DNA of 18,078 bases from contig DCMX01000024.1 of NCBI GenBank assembly GCA_002321855.1, forward strand, positions 7,266 through 25,343. The letters are read 5' to 3'. Below the pieces are notes generated by a model that saw only the letters and a list, made by a program, of their open reading frames with translations, was not told the origin of the DNA and made no database searches. Source of the stretch: Fidelibacterota bacterium UBA1611 (GTDB lineage: Bacteria; Fidelibacterota; Marinisomatia; Marinisomatales; UBA1611). The first letter of the stretch is position 1; each line of letters opens with the position of its first letter. The translations under genes were made by a program, and so were the position numbers. Positions 1 to 7,306 of this stretch are shown in pieces.

Positions 1-1047
1 GACCTGGCTGAGTCATACGCGTGTAATAGCCCCAACTGTACGGCATCCTATAGTTGGGATACAACAGAGGAAGATGACATGGAGCATACGATACAGGTGA
101 TCCTTGTCGATGACTGGAACAATAATGGCCTGCTCACACCCATCAACGTGATCGTCGATAATTTAGATGCAGATGAAACGCCACCCAACGTTATTGTGAC
201 CGAACCAGCATCTGGCCAGATGGTGAGCGGTATTGTGCTTATTCAAGCAATGGTCACAGATAACATAGGTGTGGATCGTGCTGAATTTTCTATTAATGGT
301 ATTATGGTACATACGGATAGTAGTGGACCGGTCTATAGCTATGATTGGGATACCGAAGCTGTGGCTGATGACCAAGATTATATCATCTCTGTTATCGGCT
401 TTGACGATACGGGTAATACTGGACTCAGTACACCTATAACAGTATATGTGAACAACTACGATAATGTCCCTCCCTCTGGAGAAATAACATATCCCTATGC
501 TGGACAATCCGTATCAGGAATAGAGACAATAACGATCTCTGCAATGGATAACATTGGTGTTGCTACCGTTGAAATTCTTATCAATGGCTCACCCGTAACA
601 TTGATGGGATCTGAGCCGTTCCAGTATGAATGGGATACAACACTTGAGACCGAGGATATAAACCACAATATTGGAATTGTCATCACAGATAGTTCTGGCA
701 ATACATCGGATGTTCCACCAATAACCGTTATTGTCGATAATCTTCCGGAAGATGATACCACTCCGCCGATAATAGTGATATCCAATCCGATATCTGGACA
801 AACTATCTCTGGTACAGTCGATTTTACAGTACTATCCACAGATAATGTTGAAGTTGCGGAAGTAGAGTTCTTTATTGATGGGATCAGTGTTGGAAACGAT
901 GGATCAGACCCATATATGTATGTATGGGATACCACAGATCAAGAGATCGGGATACCTGCAGATGAGCATACACTATCTGCTCTTGCTATGGACACTTCCG
1001 GGAATATCAGTTTTGCCCAGCCCATACTTGTCACCGTTGACAATTAG
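1..1047 (+). CDS. Ig-like (Big_7-type) repeat protein, 5' end cut off by window
   Basis: The frame is open from base 1, so the true start lies outside the window; the first in-frame ATG (79) falls in the middle of a domain. The visible 348 residues are one partial and three complete Ig-like units of about 95 residues. Each has the pattern PPxxxIxxPxxGQxVSGxV, then DNxGVxxVEFxIDG, then YxWDT, H.I.a.a.D.sGN and a closing VDN linker, which matches the bacterial Ig domain Big_7. Such arrays normally form rigid extracellular stalks or adhesins; no enzymatic domain is visible. It ends TAG, one base before the start of the next gene, which carries the same domain type, so the two are probably co-transcribed paralogues. 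The N-terminus, and therefore any signal peptide, is not visible. Confidence 0.88.
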   Translation, partial: DLAESYACNSPNCTASYSWDTTEEDDMEHTIQVILVDDWNNNGLLTPINVIVDNLDADETPPNVIVTEPASGQMVSGIVLIQAMVTDNIGVDRAEFSINGIMVHTDSSGPVYSYDWDTEAVADDQDYIISVIGFDDTGNTGLSTPITVYVNNYDNVPPSGEITYPYAGQSVSGIETITISAMDNIGVATVEILINGSPVTLMGSEPFQYEWDTTLETEDINHNIGIVITDSSGNTSDVPPITVIVDNLPEDDTTPPIIVISNPISGQTISGTVDFTVLSTDNVEVAEVEFFIDGISVGNDGSDPYMYVWDTTDQEIGIPADEHTLSALAMDTSGNISFAQPILVTVDN

Positions 1048-1048
1048 T

Positions 1049-3631
1049 ATGATGATCAAGCTAAAATATCTTTTCCTTGCACTTATACTGGTCATGGGCT
1101 GTGAAGGTCCAATATTTGAGATACCCCCATCTGAGGACACTACTGCCCCACTGGTCACTATCACAAATCCAGCTGACCAGGCAGTACTCGCAGACACTAT
1201 ACTGGTCACTATCTATGCTTTTGATAACTCCGGTTTAAATAACGTTCAGTTATTTATTGATGATTCACTTGTGTTTGACTCGACCGAGGCACCTTTTGAA
1301 TATCTATGGAACACTTCAGAATACGCTGAAGACGAATATCATCATCTCAAAGCCAAGGCCTCTGATGATAATGGCAATGATAATCAGACCAGCCCGATCA
1401 GCGTCATGGTGGATAATCTGGACAATATTCTGCCCACTGGTACACTTTTATATCCATTCAGCGGCCAAACACTGAATGGAACAGTCAACATAATCGCTGA
1501 AGCGGCAGACAATGATTCGATCAGATCCTTGGTGTTTTATATAAATGGAGATTCTGTAGGAGCAGCGAACAGCGAACCGTTCATGTATGAGTGGGATACA
1601 ACATTAGAGTATGACGATCATTTCTATGTGGTCACTGTAAGGGTAAATGATATCAGTGGTAACTATTTTATCCTTGGGCCAATAAGTGTTTTCGTTGATA
1701 ATGAAGAAAATATACAGGAAGATAATGTACCGCCCACTGGTACGATAATCTACCCACCAGCTTCATCTACTGTTTCAGGCACTGTAGATATCCAGATAGA
1801 AGCATTCGATAACCACGAGATAGATCATGTGAACATTATCATTGACGGTAGTTTTTCTATTATTGATGAGACATCACCCTACGGTTATTCATGGAACACA
1901 ACAACGGAGATGGAGGATGCTGACCATTTTATATCAGCAACCGTATCAGACTCCAGCGGCAATACCACAAACCTAATGCCGGTCACAGTATTTGTTGATA
2001 ATGAAGAGAACATAATAGATGATACAACACCCCCGACCATAGTGTTGACCGATCCAGCCGCCAACCAGACAGTTAGCGGTAGTGTGATAGTTGGTGCTGT
2101 TGCCAATGATGACCAGGGCATTGCCCATGTTGAATTCTTCCACAATAGTGGGTCAGTTGGCACAGATGATATAGAGCCCTATGAATATACCTGGGACACC
2201 TCCCAGGAAACAGATGATTCTGAGCATATCTGGTACGCAAAGGCTATCGACAATAGCGGGCTAACAGCACAGACCCAATCCATTGCCGTATATGTGGACA
2301 ACAATGACAATGTTTCGCCCAATGGTTTCATAGCCCAACCCTATGCTGGCCAATCCGTTAGCGATACTGTGGAAATATTGGTCTCTGCGTCCGACAATGT
2401 TGGCATAGCCTCTGTTGAGATATTCATAGATGGGTCCAGTATAGTAACCCTTTCAGACGAACCGTATTCCTATTTATGGGATACCATGGATTACGCAGAG
2501 GATAACGAACACTTCATAAGTGTAAGGATCACTGATCCTGCAGGTAATTTCATCAATTTGCAGCCGATCGCTGTTACCGTCAACAACGATCCTTCATACG
2601 ATGACACAACACCACCTGTTATAGCAATATTAACACCTGTCTCTGGAATGGAAGTTAGTGATTCAACTCAGATCCATATATTTGCCGAGGATAATATCGG
2701 CATAGGGTCTGTTTCAATATTCATTGATGATGAACCAGCGATCGCTCTCAGTGATAGTCCCTACATTCACCTATGGAACACATATGAGTATGCAAATGAT
2801 TCACAACATATCATTGGTGCCACCGCAACAGACCTTTATGATAATCAAACCAGTGCACAATCCATAATTGTGTATGTGAACAATCTATACCTTGGGATCA
2901 TTGAGAATTTGACCGTCACACAGGGTGTTGGTGAGCTATACCTGAACTGGGAGGCACCCTTTGACGCCAATGCTTTTCGTATCTATCGGGATGATGAATT
3001 TCTGGTAGAAACTGATATCGTTAGCTATACTGATACAATGGTCTCACCTGCCACGATCCACTGTTACGAGGTTTCCGCTGTAAACAGCGTACAGATCGAG
3101 GGGTCGCTTTCCAGTTCAGTGTGTGAGAAGTCATTGCTCCCTCCACCGGAAAATCTGGCTGGTACGGTAAACCAAAATTCTATTACTCTGGACTGGGCAG
3201 TGATCACGGGTGCGGAGCAATATAAATTATATCGCGATGGTATTGATATTTATATTGGAGCCAACCCCACACACGCAGATACTGGCCTTACTTATGGCAG
3301 TACCTACAATTACACTGTCGCATCTATGGACATCACAGGAGATGAAGGACCACAATCAGATCCTATATCGGTCACAACACACGATCAGGTTACAGCGCCC
3401 ACCCTTTCTCTTGTCACCGATTCCACAAGTTTCAACCTGAATTGGACCACGGTTGGACCGGCCAATAGCTATCGTTTATATAAAGATACTTCCTTTCTCA
3501 TAGAGCTACAAAATACCCTATACACTGATACAGTTGACTCTGGTATCACAAGCTGTTATACAGTTTCCGCAGTAGATGCATATGATACAGAGGGCCCATA
3601 CTCCAATGAAGAATGCGGAACAGGCGATTAA
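1049..3631 (+). CDS. Surface lipoprotein with six Ig-like and three FN3 domains
   Basis: The product has 860 residues. I chose ATG 1049 (or the adjacent ATG 1052) because it gives a classic lipoprotein signal, MMIKLKYLFLALILVMGC, with Cys18 as the lipidation site. The frame is open upstream to 875, but that part lies inside the previous gene and has no signal. Residues from about 30 to 615 are six Big_7-type Ig-like units (DNxGI, YxWDT and VDN landmarks). Residues from about 616 to 860 are three fibronectin type III units (LxLNW, YRLYKD, CYTVSAVDxxxxEGPYS). There is no C-terminal sorting domain or catalytic motif. It is probably an outer-surface adhesin or scaffold. No Shine-Dalgarno is visible; the one-base gap after the upstream TAG suggests translational coupling. 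Its TAA overlaps the stop of the opposing gene. Confidence 0.9.
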   Translation: MMIKLKYLFLALILVMGCEGPIFEIPPSEDTTAPLVTITNPADQAVLADTILVTIYAFDNSGLNNVQLFIDDSLVFDSTEAPFEYLWNTSEYAEDEYHHLKAKASDDNGNDNQTSPISVMVDNLDNILPTGTLLYPFSGQTLNGTVNIIAEAADNDSIRSLVFYINGDSVGAANSEPFMYEWDTTLEYDDHFYVVTVRVNDISGNYFILGPISVFVDNEENIQEDNVPPTGTIIYPPASSTVSGTVDIQIEAFDNHEIDHVNIIIDGSFSIIDETSPYGYSWNTTTEMEDADHFISATVSDSSGNTTNLMPVTVFVDNEENIIDDTTPPTIVLTDPAANQTVSGSVIVGAVANDDQGIAHVEFFHNSGSVGTDDIEPYEYTWDTSQETDDSEHIWYAKAIDNSGLTAQTQSIAVYVDNNDNVSPNGFIAQPYAGQSVSDTVEILVSASDNVGIASVEIFIDGSSIVTLSDEPYSYLWDTMDYAEDNEHFISVRITDPAGNFINLQPIAVTVNNDPSYDDTTPPVIAILTPVSGMEVSDSTQIHIFAEDNIGIGSVSIFIDDEPAIALSDSPYIHLWNTYEYANDSQHIIGATATDLYDNQTSAQSIIVYVNNLYLGIIENLTVTQGVGELYLNWEAPFDANAFRIYRDDEFLVETDIVSYTDTMVSPATIHCYEVSAVNSVQIEGSLSSSVCEKSLLPPPENLAGTVNQNSITLDWAVITGAEQYKLYRDGIDIYIGANPTHADTGLTYGSTYNYTVASMDITGDEGPQSDPISVTTHDQVTAPTLSLVTDSTSFNLNWTTVGPANSYRLYKDTSFLIELQNTLYTDTVDSGITSCYTVSAVDAYDTEGPYSNEECGTGD

Positions 3632-4416
3632 TTAAAAATATCTTCTTCGCTACAATATTTCAAGGTATGGTACAGGTCGATATCACTAAATAGTGTTGAA
3701 TAGAAGGAAAACACACCTGACTCTGGGTTAGCAAGGTCTAATAAATAGTATACTGGTATATCACTTGACACTGTGTGAACAGTGTCTCCAAGAATATTGG
3801 TATCCAATACTGTATATTGATAGGTCATCCAACCATTCGCCTGCCATGTGAAAGAATCAAGGCTGCTCTCTGAGAACGACATTTGAGAGAATATAGTATC
3901 GCCTACTGAAACTGTTGATGAATTGGTTTCATCATTGACTATAAGTGAAAAACCATCTGGCATATTGTAACCTTTTTTTTGGAATGTTCCCATCAATTGA
4001 TTATGGTGAATGCATAGAGATGAAGAATCATAATCCGGGATTGCCCATAGTCCACCCGCGCTATAAATAAATATAGCTATAGTGTCTGAATGGTCGCCTT
4101 CATTACCTGACAGATCAACAGGTTGTACCGTATAATCATATGTCGCCTTCCATTCTATGGTTGTATCAATGAATGTATTCTGACCGGGTAGTTCTGTTCG
4201 CCCAAAATGAACCAAATTATTGTCGGCTCCCATACGAAAAATATTATAATAATCCAGGTCATCATCTTCCACACCAAACCACGTAATTTTCGCCCAAGAA
4301 GATCCTTCGTTAATTGTGAACCAGCCACGAAGATCACTGACTGTCTCTGGTGGCTCTTCATCTACATCACAACCAGCAATCATAGCTATTATAACAATTA
4401 AACAGATCCGGTCCAT
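3628..4416 (-). CDS. FN3-domain lipoprotein, function unknown
   Basis: The product has 262 residues. The start is ATG 4416, two codons inside a longer frame that begins with TTG. From this ATG the signal is MDRICLIVIIAMIAGC, with lipobox I-A-G-C and Cys16 as the lipid anchor. Residues of about 25 to 110 resemble one FN3 domain (TVSDLRGWF, AKITWFGVEDDDLDYYNIFR, YDYTVQPVDLSGNEG). The C-terminal 150 residues are rich in Ser, Thr and Asp with alternating hydrophobics, probably all beta, and match no family I recognise. The gene converges on the Ig/FN3 lipoprotein: the palindrome TTAA at 3628-3631 encodes the TAA stop of both, leaving no room for a terminator between them. Confidence 0.82.
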   Translation of the reverse strand: MDRICLIVIIAMIAGCDVDEEPPETVSDLRGWFTINEGSSWAKITWFGVEDDDLDYYNIFRMGADNNLVHFGRTELPGQNTFIDTTIEWKATYDYTVQPVDLSGNEGDHSDTIAIFIYSAGGLWAIPDYDSSSLCIHHNQLMGTFQKKGYNMPDGFSLIVNDETNSSTVSVGDTIFSQMSFSESSLDSFTWQANGWMTYQYTVLDTNILGDTVHTVSSDIPVYYLLDLANPESGVFSFYSTLFSDIDLYHTLKYCSEEDIFN

Positions 4417-4459
4417 GAACAATATTACATAGTTTGAGTTTGTGCATCAAATTCCCAAT

Positions 4460-4482
4460 AAAAAAGCCCCGGATACCGGGGC
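4460..4482 (-). terminator. Rho-independent terminator after tRNA-Gly
   Basis: On the minus strand GCCCCGG (4482-4476), loop TAT and CCGGGGC (4472-4466) form a perfect 7-bp GC-rich stem followed by a run of six T (4465-4460). It begins six bases beyond the tRNA 3' end and so should end the tRNA transcript and probably any read-through from the gene cluster upstream. Confidence 0.9.
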
Positions 4483-4488
4483 CTCATG

Positions 4489-4561
<73 letters not shown>

Positions 4562-4597
4562 ATTATGTGATACTGATACGAAATTAGTGACATGATC

Positions 4598-5047
4598 CTA
4601 TTCTGACAATGGTGTTTTAGGAAAAATCTCAAAGAACCTTTTCCTTCTCTGCATCACAATGTAGGCCCCCCCTATAAAAACTATATTCTCAAGGATCTTA
4701 TTGAGGCCTATCATTTCACCCTCTTTCAGACCGCAACCACATTCAATGTTAAATCCCCGGAGCATTGCCTGACCGATCATTAGAATGAACATGATCAATA
4801 AAATAGCTGAGATCTGTACACTACCATCGACCATTATTCCCAGAATGAGCCCCATCCCAATAAGTAATTCTAACCATGGAAGAATTAATGCTATAATATT
4901 CTCTATTCCAAAGGGAACAATATGGTAGTTAGATATACTTCTGGCAAAATCACCCGGTTCCAATATTTTACCAAAGCTTGCCCATAGGAAAGCCGCTCCC
5001 AAAATTATTCGGGTAATGACAATTAAGTATCTATCAAGACTATTCAC
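4598..5047 (-). CDS. MauE/DoxX-type redox-associated membrane protein
   Basis: The product has 149 residues with four predicted membrane helices (about 8-25, 49-70, 78-97 and 118-133). The motif FGKILEPGDFARSISNYHIVP at residues 25-45 is typical of the MauE/DoxX redox-associated family. Cys103 and Cys105 form a Cys-Gly-Cys pair after the third helix. Family knowledge: MauE supports disulfide formation and maturation of methylamine dehydrogenase in the periplasm, and relatives are seen with thiol-redox partners. The start is GTG at 5047-5045 and overlaps the end of the rhodanese gene by 8 bases, so translation is probably coupled. It ends TAG, 36 bp before the tRNA. Substrate and partner are not shown; the neighbours suggest electron or sulfur transfer across the membrane. 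Confidence 0.85.
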   Translation of the reverse strand: MNSLDRYLIVITRIILGAAFLWASFGKILEPGDFARSISNYHIVPFGIENIIALILPWLELLIGMGLILGIMVDGSVQISAILLIMFILMIGQAMLRGFNIECGCGLKEGEMIGLNKILENIVFIGGAYIVMQRRKRFFEIFPKTPLSE

Positions 5048-5531
5048 TTGTTTCTAATGGCAATCCTGCTCCGGTCCAATCTTTCCAACCACCTTTGAAA
5101 ACAAGAATATTCATGAACCCAAGATCCTGTAATTCATAGGCAAGGTCTTCACTTGAGCCACAATCATCATCACTACAATAAATGATGAACGCTAGATTTT
5201 GGCCTATTCTTGAATCAATGGCAGATGCTAAAGCATCAATATCATCATTGGCAACCGATCCAGGAATATGACCTTGCTTAAAATACTCAATGGCACGTGC
5301 ATCAACAAACAACTTACCACTCGTATATAGATCTTTGGCCATTTTCAGATCGATCTCCCTAATAGTAGGATCTGCAAGTATAGATACAATATCATCTCCA
5401 GGTTCAGCCAATTCAAGATGATTAGCTAATAAAGGTAATGGCCTATTTCTGAATAAATTGGATCCTAAACCGATCAAAAAAGAACAGGTAATTAGAACTA
5501 ATACCTGATGGCCTGGCCTATTTAGGCGCAT
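5040..5531 (-). CDS. Membrane-anchored rhodanese-like protein
   Basis: The product has 163 residues. Residues 9-24 form a hydrophobic anchor or uncleaved signal, so the domain should face the periplasm. The rhodanese domain spans about 57-160, with DAR (77-79), GHIPGS (87-92), the active-site loop starting at Cys119 (YCSDDDCGSS) and the closing GGWKDWTGAGLP. Rhodaneses carry a persulfide on the active-site Cys, and some can carry selenium. The loop has a second cysteine, Cys124, and lacks the Arg of the common CxxxxR loop, so thiol-disulfide chemistry is also possible. It starts 7 bases after the phosphoesterase-fold gene and overlaps the MauE-like gene by 8 bases: a tight operon. No strong Shine-Dalgarno is visible. 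Confidence 0.87.
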   Translation of the reverse strand: MRLNRPGHQVLVLITCSFLIGLGSNLFRNRPLPLLANHLELAEPGDDIVSILADPTIREIDLKMAKDLYTSGKLFVDARAIEYFKQGHIPGSVANDDIDALASAIDSRIGQNLAFIIYCSDDDCGSSEDLAYELQDLGFMNILVFKGGWKDWTGAGLPLETSE

Positions 5532-5538
5532 GAAGATC

Positions 5539-6690
5539 TTATTTCTTAGTATTTATTTTATTAGGTGATCTCTTTTTAAGGGAACTGCAGGTTGCCAACG
5601 ATTCATCCACAAATGCCAACATTGTGGGGTCGTCTTTGATCTTCTTACTGAGAGAGACACTTCGAAAGGTCATTGTATTAACAGCAGTTTCAAGCGCTGC
5701 TTCAGCTTCTGAAAGCTCTTTTCTATATTTCTTTATTAAACTGAGAATATTCTCTTGGCTATGATAGATCTCTTCAAGTGGCTTTTGTGGATCCTTCTTT
5801 TGAAGGCGGTCGAATCGGCGACCGATGGATTTTATCTTCTCCTTTATTGATGAGACATCGACAAGCTGTCCTTCACCATTTTTAACATCCAGATCAATAA
5901 CCGTTAAAAATTTCCCCTGTTTACCATTAGAGTATAAATAGGGTCCGCCATTTTTCTGTGGCATGTTTGGCCGTGTTCTTACTGTACTTCCGCTTACAAA
6001 AATAAAATCAGCTTCTGGAAATTCGTTCGGGAAGGATTCGTGTGCATTACGATTGCTATTAACCATCAATACCAACACATCGACTTTGTTTTTTATTGCG
6101 TCTATAGCAGCCTTCCCAGACACCAGGTAATCTTCGACATTTACGGACTGCATGGTATCTGGTACCATATTTGTCAAACCTATGATCCCAATTTTCAATT
6201 CGCCACGTTCCACTATTGTGTAAGGTTTGAATAAAAGATCATTTGTTGACGCATTACGCAGATTTGCAGAAATAAAAGGAATTGATACGTCTGATACCTG
6301 TCCCCTCAAGAAGGACAGCCCGGCCAGTAGTTCATACTTGCCTACATTGATAGCATCACAACCTATCTTTTCATAACCTTTCAAAATTGAATTTGCTCTG
6401 TGCATCTCAGATCTCAGATTGCCTTCGTGTAGATTTGGAGTACTGAAAAAAAGATCTCCAGCATCCAGAATCACAGGATCCTCACCAGCATCACGCATTT
6501 CTTGAATTTTCACTAATTTTCTGGACAGACCGCCCAATGGATTCTTCTTTCATCCACAGGGGTCCAGCTGTCCATGAACATTACCGGTCATGACCATTCG
6601 TAGATGGCCCTGCCCTGAAACTTTCACACAAGACCAGAGTCCAAAACCCAGTGCCCCGATCAAAAAAATATTTAAAACTGTACGGTTCAT
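5539..6690 (-). CDS. Putative selenoprotein: exported degenerate metallophosphoesterase-fold (UshA N-terminal-like) protein with Cys-Gly-Sec
   Basis: The proposed product has 383 residues, reading UGA 6552-6550 as selenocysteine 47. The start ATG 6690 lies 9 bases after the sui1 stop. Residues 5-21 form a signal, probably a lipoprotein (LWSC, Cys21; Trp is unusual at that place). The fold follows UshA-like enzymes: beta strand then N37-V-H39-G, the motif P-C45-G-U47, GGLSRK (53-58), LDAGD79, VGKYE (116-120), GIIGLT (168-173). Most metal ligands are changed: Asn37 for Asp, Lys118-Tyr119 for Asn-His, Asn211 for His, and G-S-T-V (234-237) for GHTH; Asp79 and His39 remain. Residues of about 255-330 are probably helical coiled coil. 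A start at TTG 6537 would avoid the UGA but lose the signal, strand 1 and the Cys motif. A sequencing error or mutation of a Cys codon is the main alternative. It is second in a four-gene cluster with rhodanese and MauE. Confidence 0.75.
6521..6552 (-). promoter_or_regulatory. Candidate bacterial SECIS element after in-frame UGA
   Basis: The in-frame UGA is at 6552-6550. After 18 nt comes loop GGUCU (6531-6527), closed by UUGGGC (6537-6532) pairing with GUCCAG (6526-6521): six pairs including two G-U. From memory, the E. coli fdhF SECIS also places GGUCU exactly 18 nt after its UGA, in the same codon phase (Gly-Leu at Sec+7 and +8). The stem lacks the clear bulged U of fdhF. The Gly-Leu codons are also conserved by the protein family (GGL), so part of the match may be coincidence. 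Confidence 0.55.
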
Positions 6691-6699
6691 GTATTCAAT

Positions 6700-7023
6700 T
6701 CATCCACCAATTGACCTTACATTATATCCTTTCCCTATCAATAGGGACTGGATCATTGTCATCTGGTTCCCCTGAATAAGGATGTTCGACCCTTTGACAG
6801 TGCCACCCACAGCACAGGCACGTTTCAACTCCCGTGCAAGTGAATTGATTGAATCTTTGGACTCTTGCAGTCCCTTTATCACAGTAACGATCTTTCCACC
6901 ACCTTTTCTATCCAAATGCAAGTTAATTCTCTGTTGGTCAGGTAGTATTGGCACCAAATCATTTGGAGAACTTTCGTGCTCGAATCCATCATCAGTTGAA
7001 TAAACTATTCTCGAATTTCTCAA
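6700..7023 (-). CDS. yciH: SUI1/eIF1-family translation factor (YciH-like)
   Basis: The 107-residue product matches bacterial YciH/SUI1 at full length: RNSRIVYSTDDG at the start, then the core RKGGGKIVTVIKGL (39-52), LARELKRACAVGGTVKG (62-78), IQGNQ (83-87) and the typical GYNVRSIGG end. SUI1 proteins bind the small ribosomal subunit and affect start-codon discrimination. The start is TTG 7023, because an in-frame TAA lies seven codons upstream and no ATG precedes the conserved N-terminus. No Shine-Dalgarno is visible, and a TATAAT box (7041-7036) is only 12 bp upstream, so the mRNA may be nearly leaderless. It ends with UGA, which shows UGA works as a stop in this genome. It is the first gene of the cluster with the putative selenoprotein. 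Confidence 0.93.
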   Translation of the reverse strand: MRNSRIVYSTDDGFEHESSPNDLVPILPDQQRINLHLDRKGGGKIVTVIKGLQESKDSINSLARELKRACAVGGTVKGSNILIQGNQMTMIQSLLIGKGYNVRSIGG

Positions 7024-7035
7024 GGTTAATTGAAA

Positions 7036-7041
7036 ATTATA
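7036..7041 (-). promoter_or_regulatory. Candidate -10 box of the sui1 cluster
   Basis: A perfect TATAAT lies 12 bp upstream of the TTG start of the SUI1 gene. No good -35 box is seen 16-18 bp further upstream. If used, transcription would begin about six bases before the start codon. The surrounding 7024-7129 region is very AT-rich and lies between divergent genes. Confidence 0.35.
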
Positions 7042-7129
7042 TTATTTATTGAAATTGTTACTTTTTCCGTCATTAAAACATACTAACTTTTTCACTTAAA
7101 TAAACAGATGGAACAGTACTAAATATTTT

Positions 7130-7306
7130 ATGGACAGTGGGTTATTATTACTAAATATTGGCTATGGTCTTATGTTCATTGCTTTGGCGATCCATGAAAT
7201 TTTATGGCTCCGGTGTACGCTTACATTTGCACAGGAGAGCCTGCGTCTGCTGACGTTCGTGCTGATGACCAGTTATTCTATATCTCCTGGGGTAACGAAC
7301 GCTTGA
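7130..7306 (+). CDS. Small hydrophobic membrane protein, possibly frameshifted
   Basis: This 58-codon frame starts at ATG 7130 and ends at TGA 7306. It begins MDSGLLLLNIGYGLMFIALA, followed by IHEILWLRCTLTFAQ. The run from GYGLMF to ILWLR resembles small membrane proteins whose helix is followed by an R-E-ILWLR-type motif, but those are usually longer with more helices. It overlaps the 7204-7422 frame in a different phase. A single-base shift near 7250-7300 would join this N-terminus to the Lys-rich C-terminus of the other frame. Either there are two overlapping small genes, or one gene is broken by mutation or sequencing error. No Shine-Dalgarno is visible. Confidence 0.4.
   Translation: MDSGLLLLNIGYGLMFIALAIHEILWLRCTLTFAQESLRLLTFVLMTSYSISPGVTNA

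Noticed and set aside
875..1048. Extension of the second Ig/FN3 gene upstream to ATG 875.
   Set aside because: The extension lies inside the previous gene's Ig domain in another phase and would bury the lipoprotein signal at residues 59-76.
5539..6537. A shorter version of the phosphoesterase-fold gene starting at TTG 6537, which avoids the UGA.
   Set aside because: It would lack the signal peptide, the first strand, the metal motif and the Cys motif, although the upstream frame encodes all of them without interruption except the single UGA.
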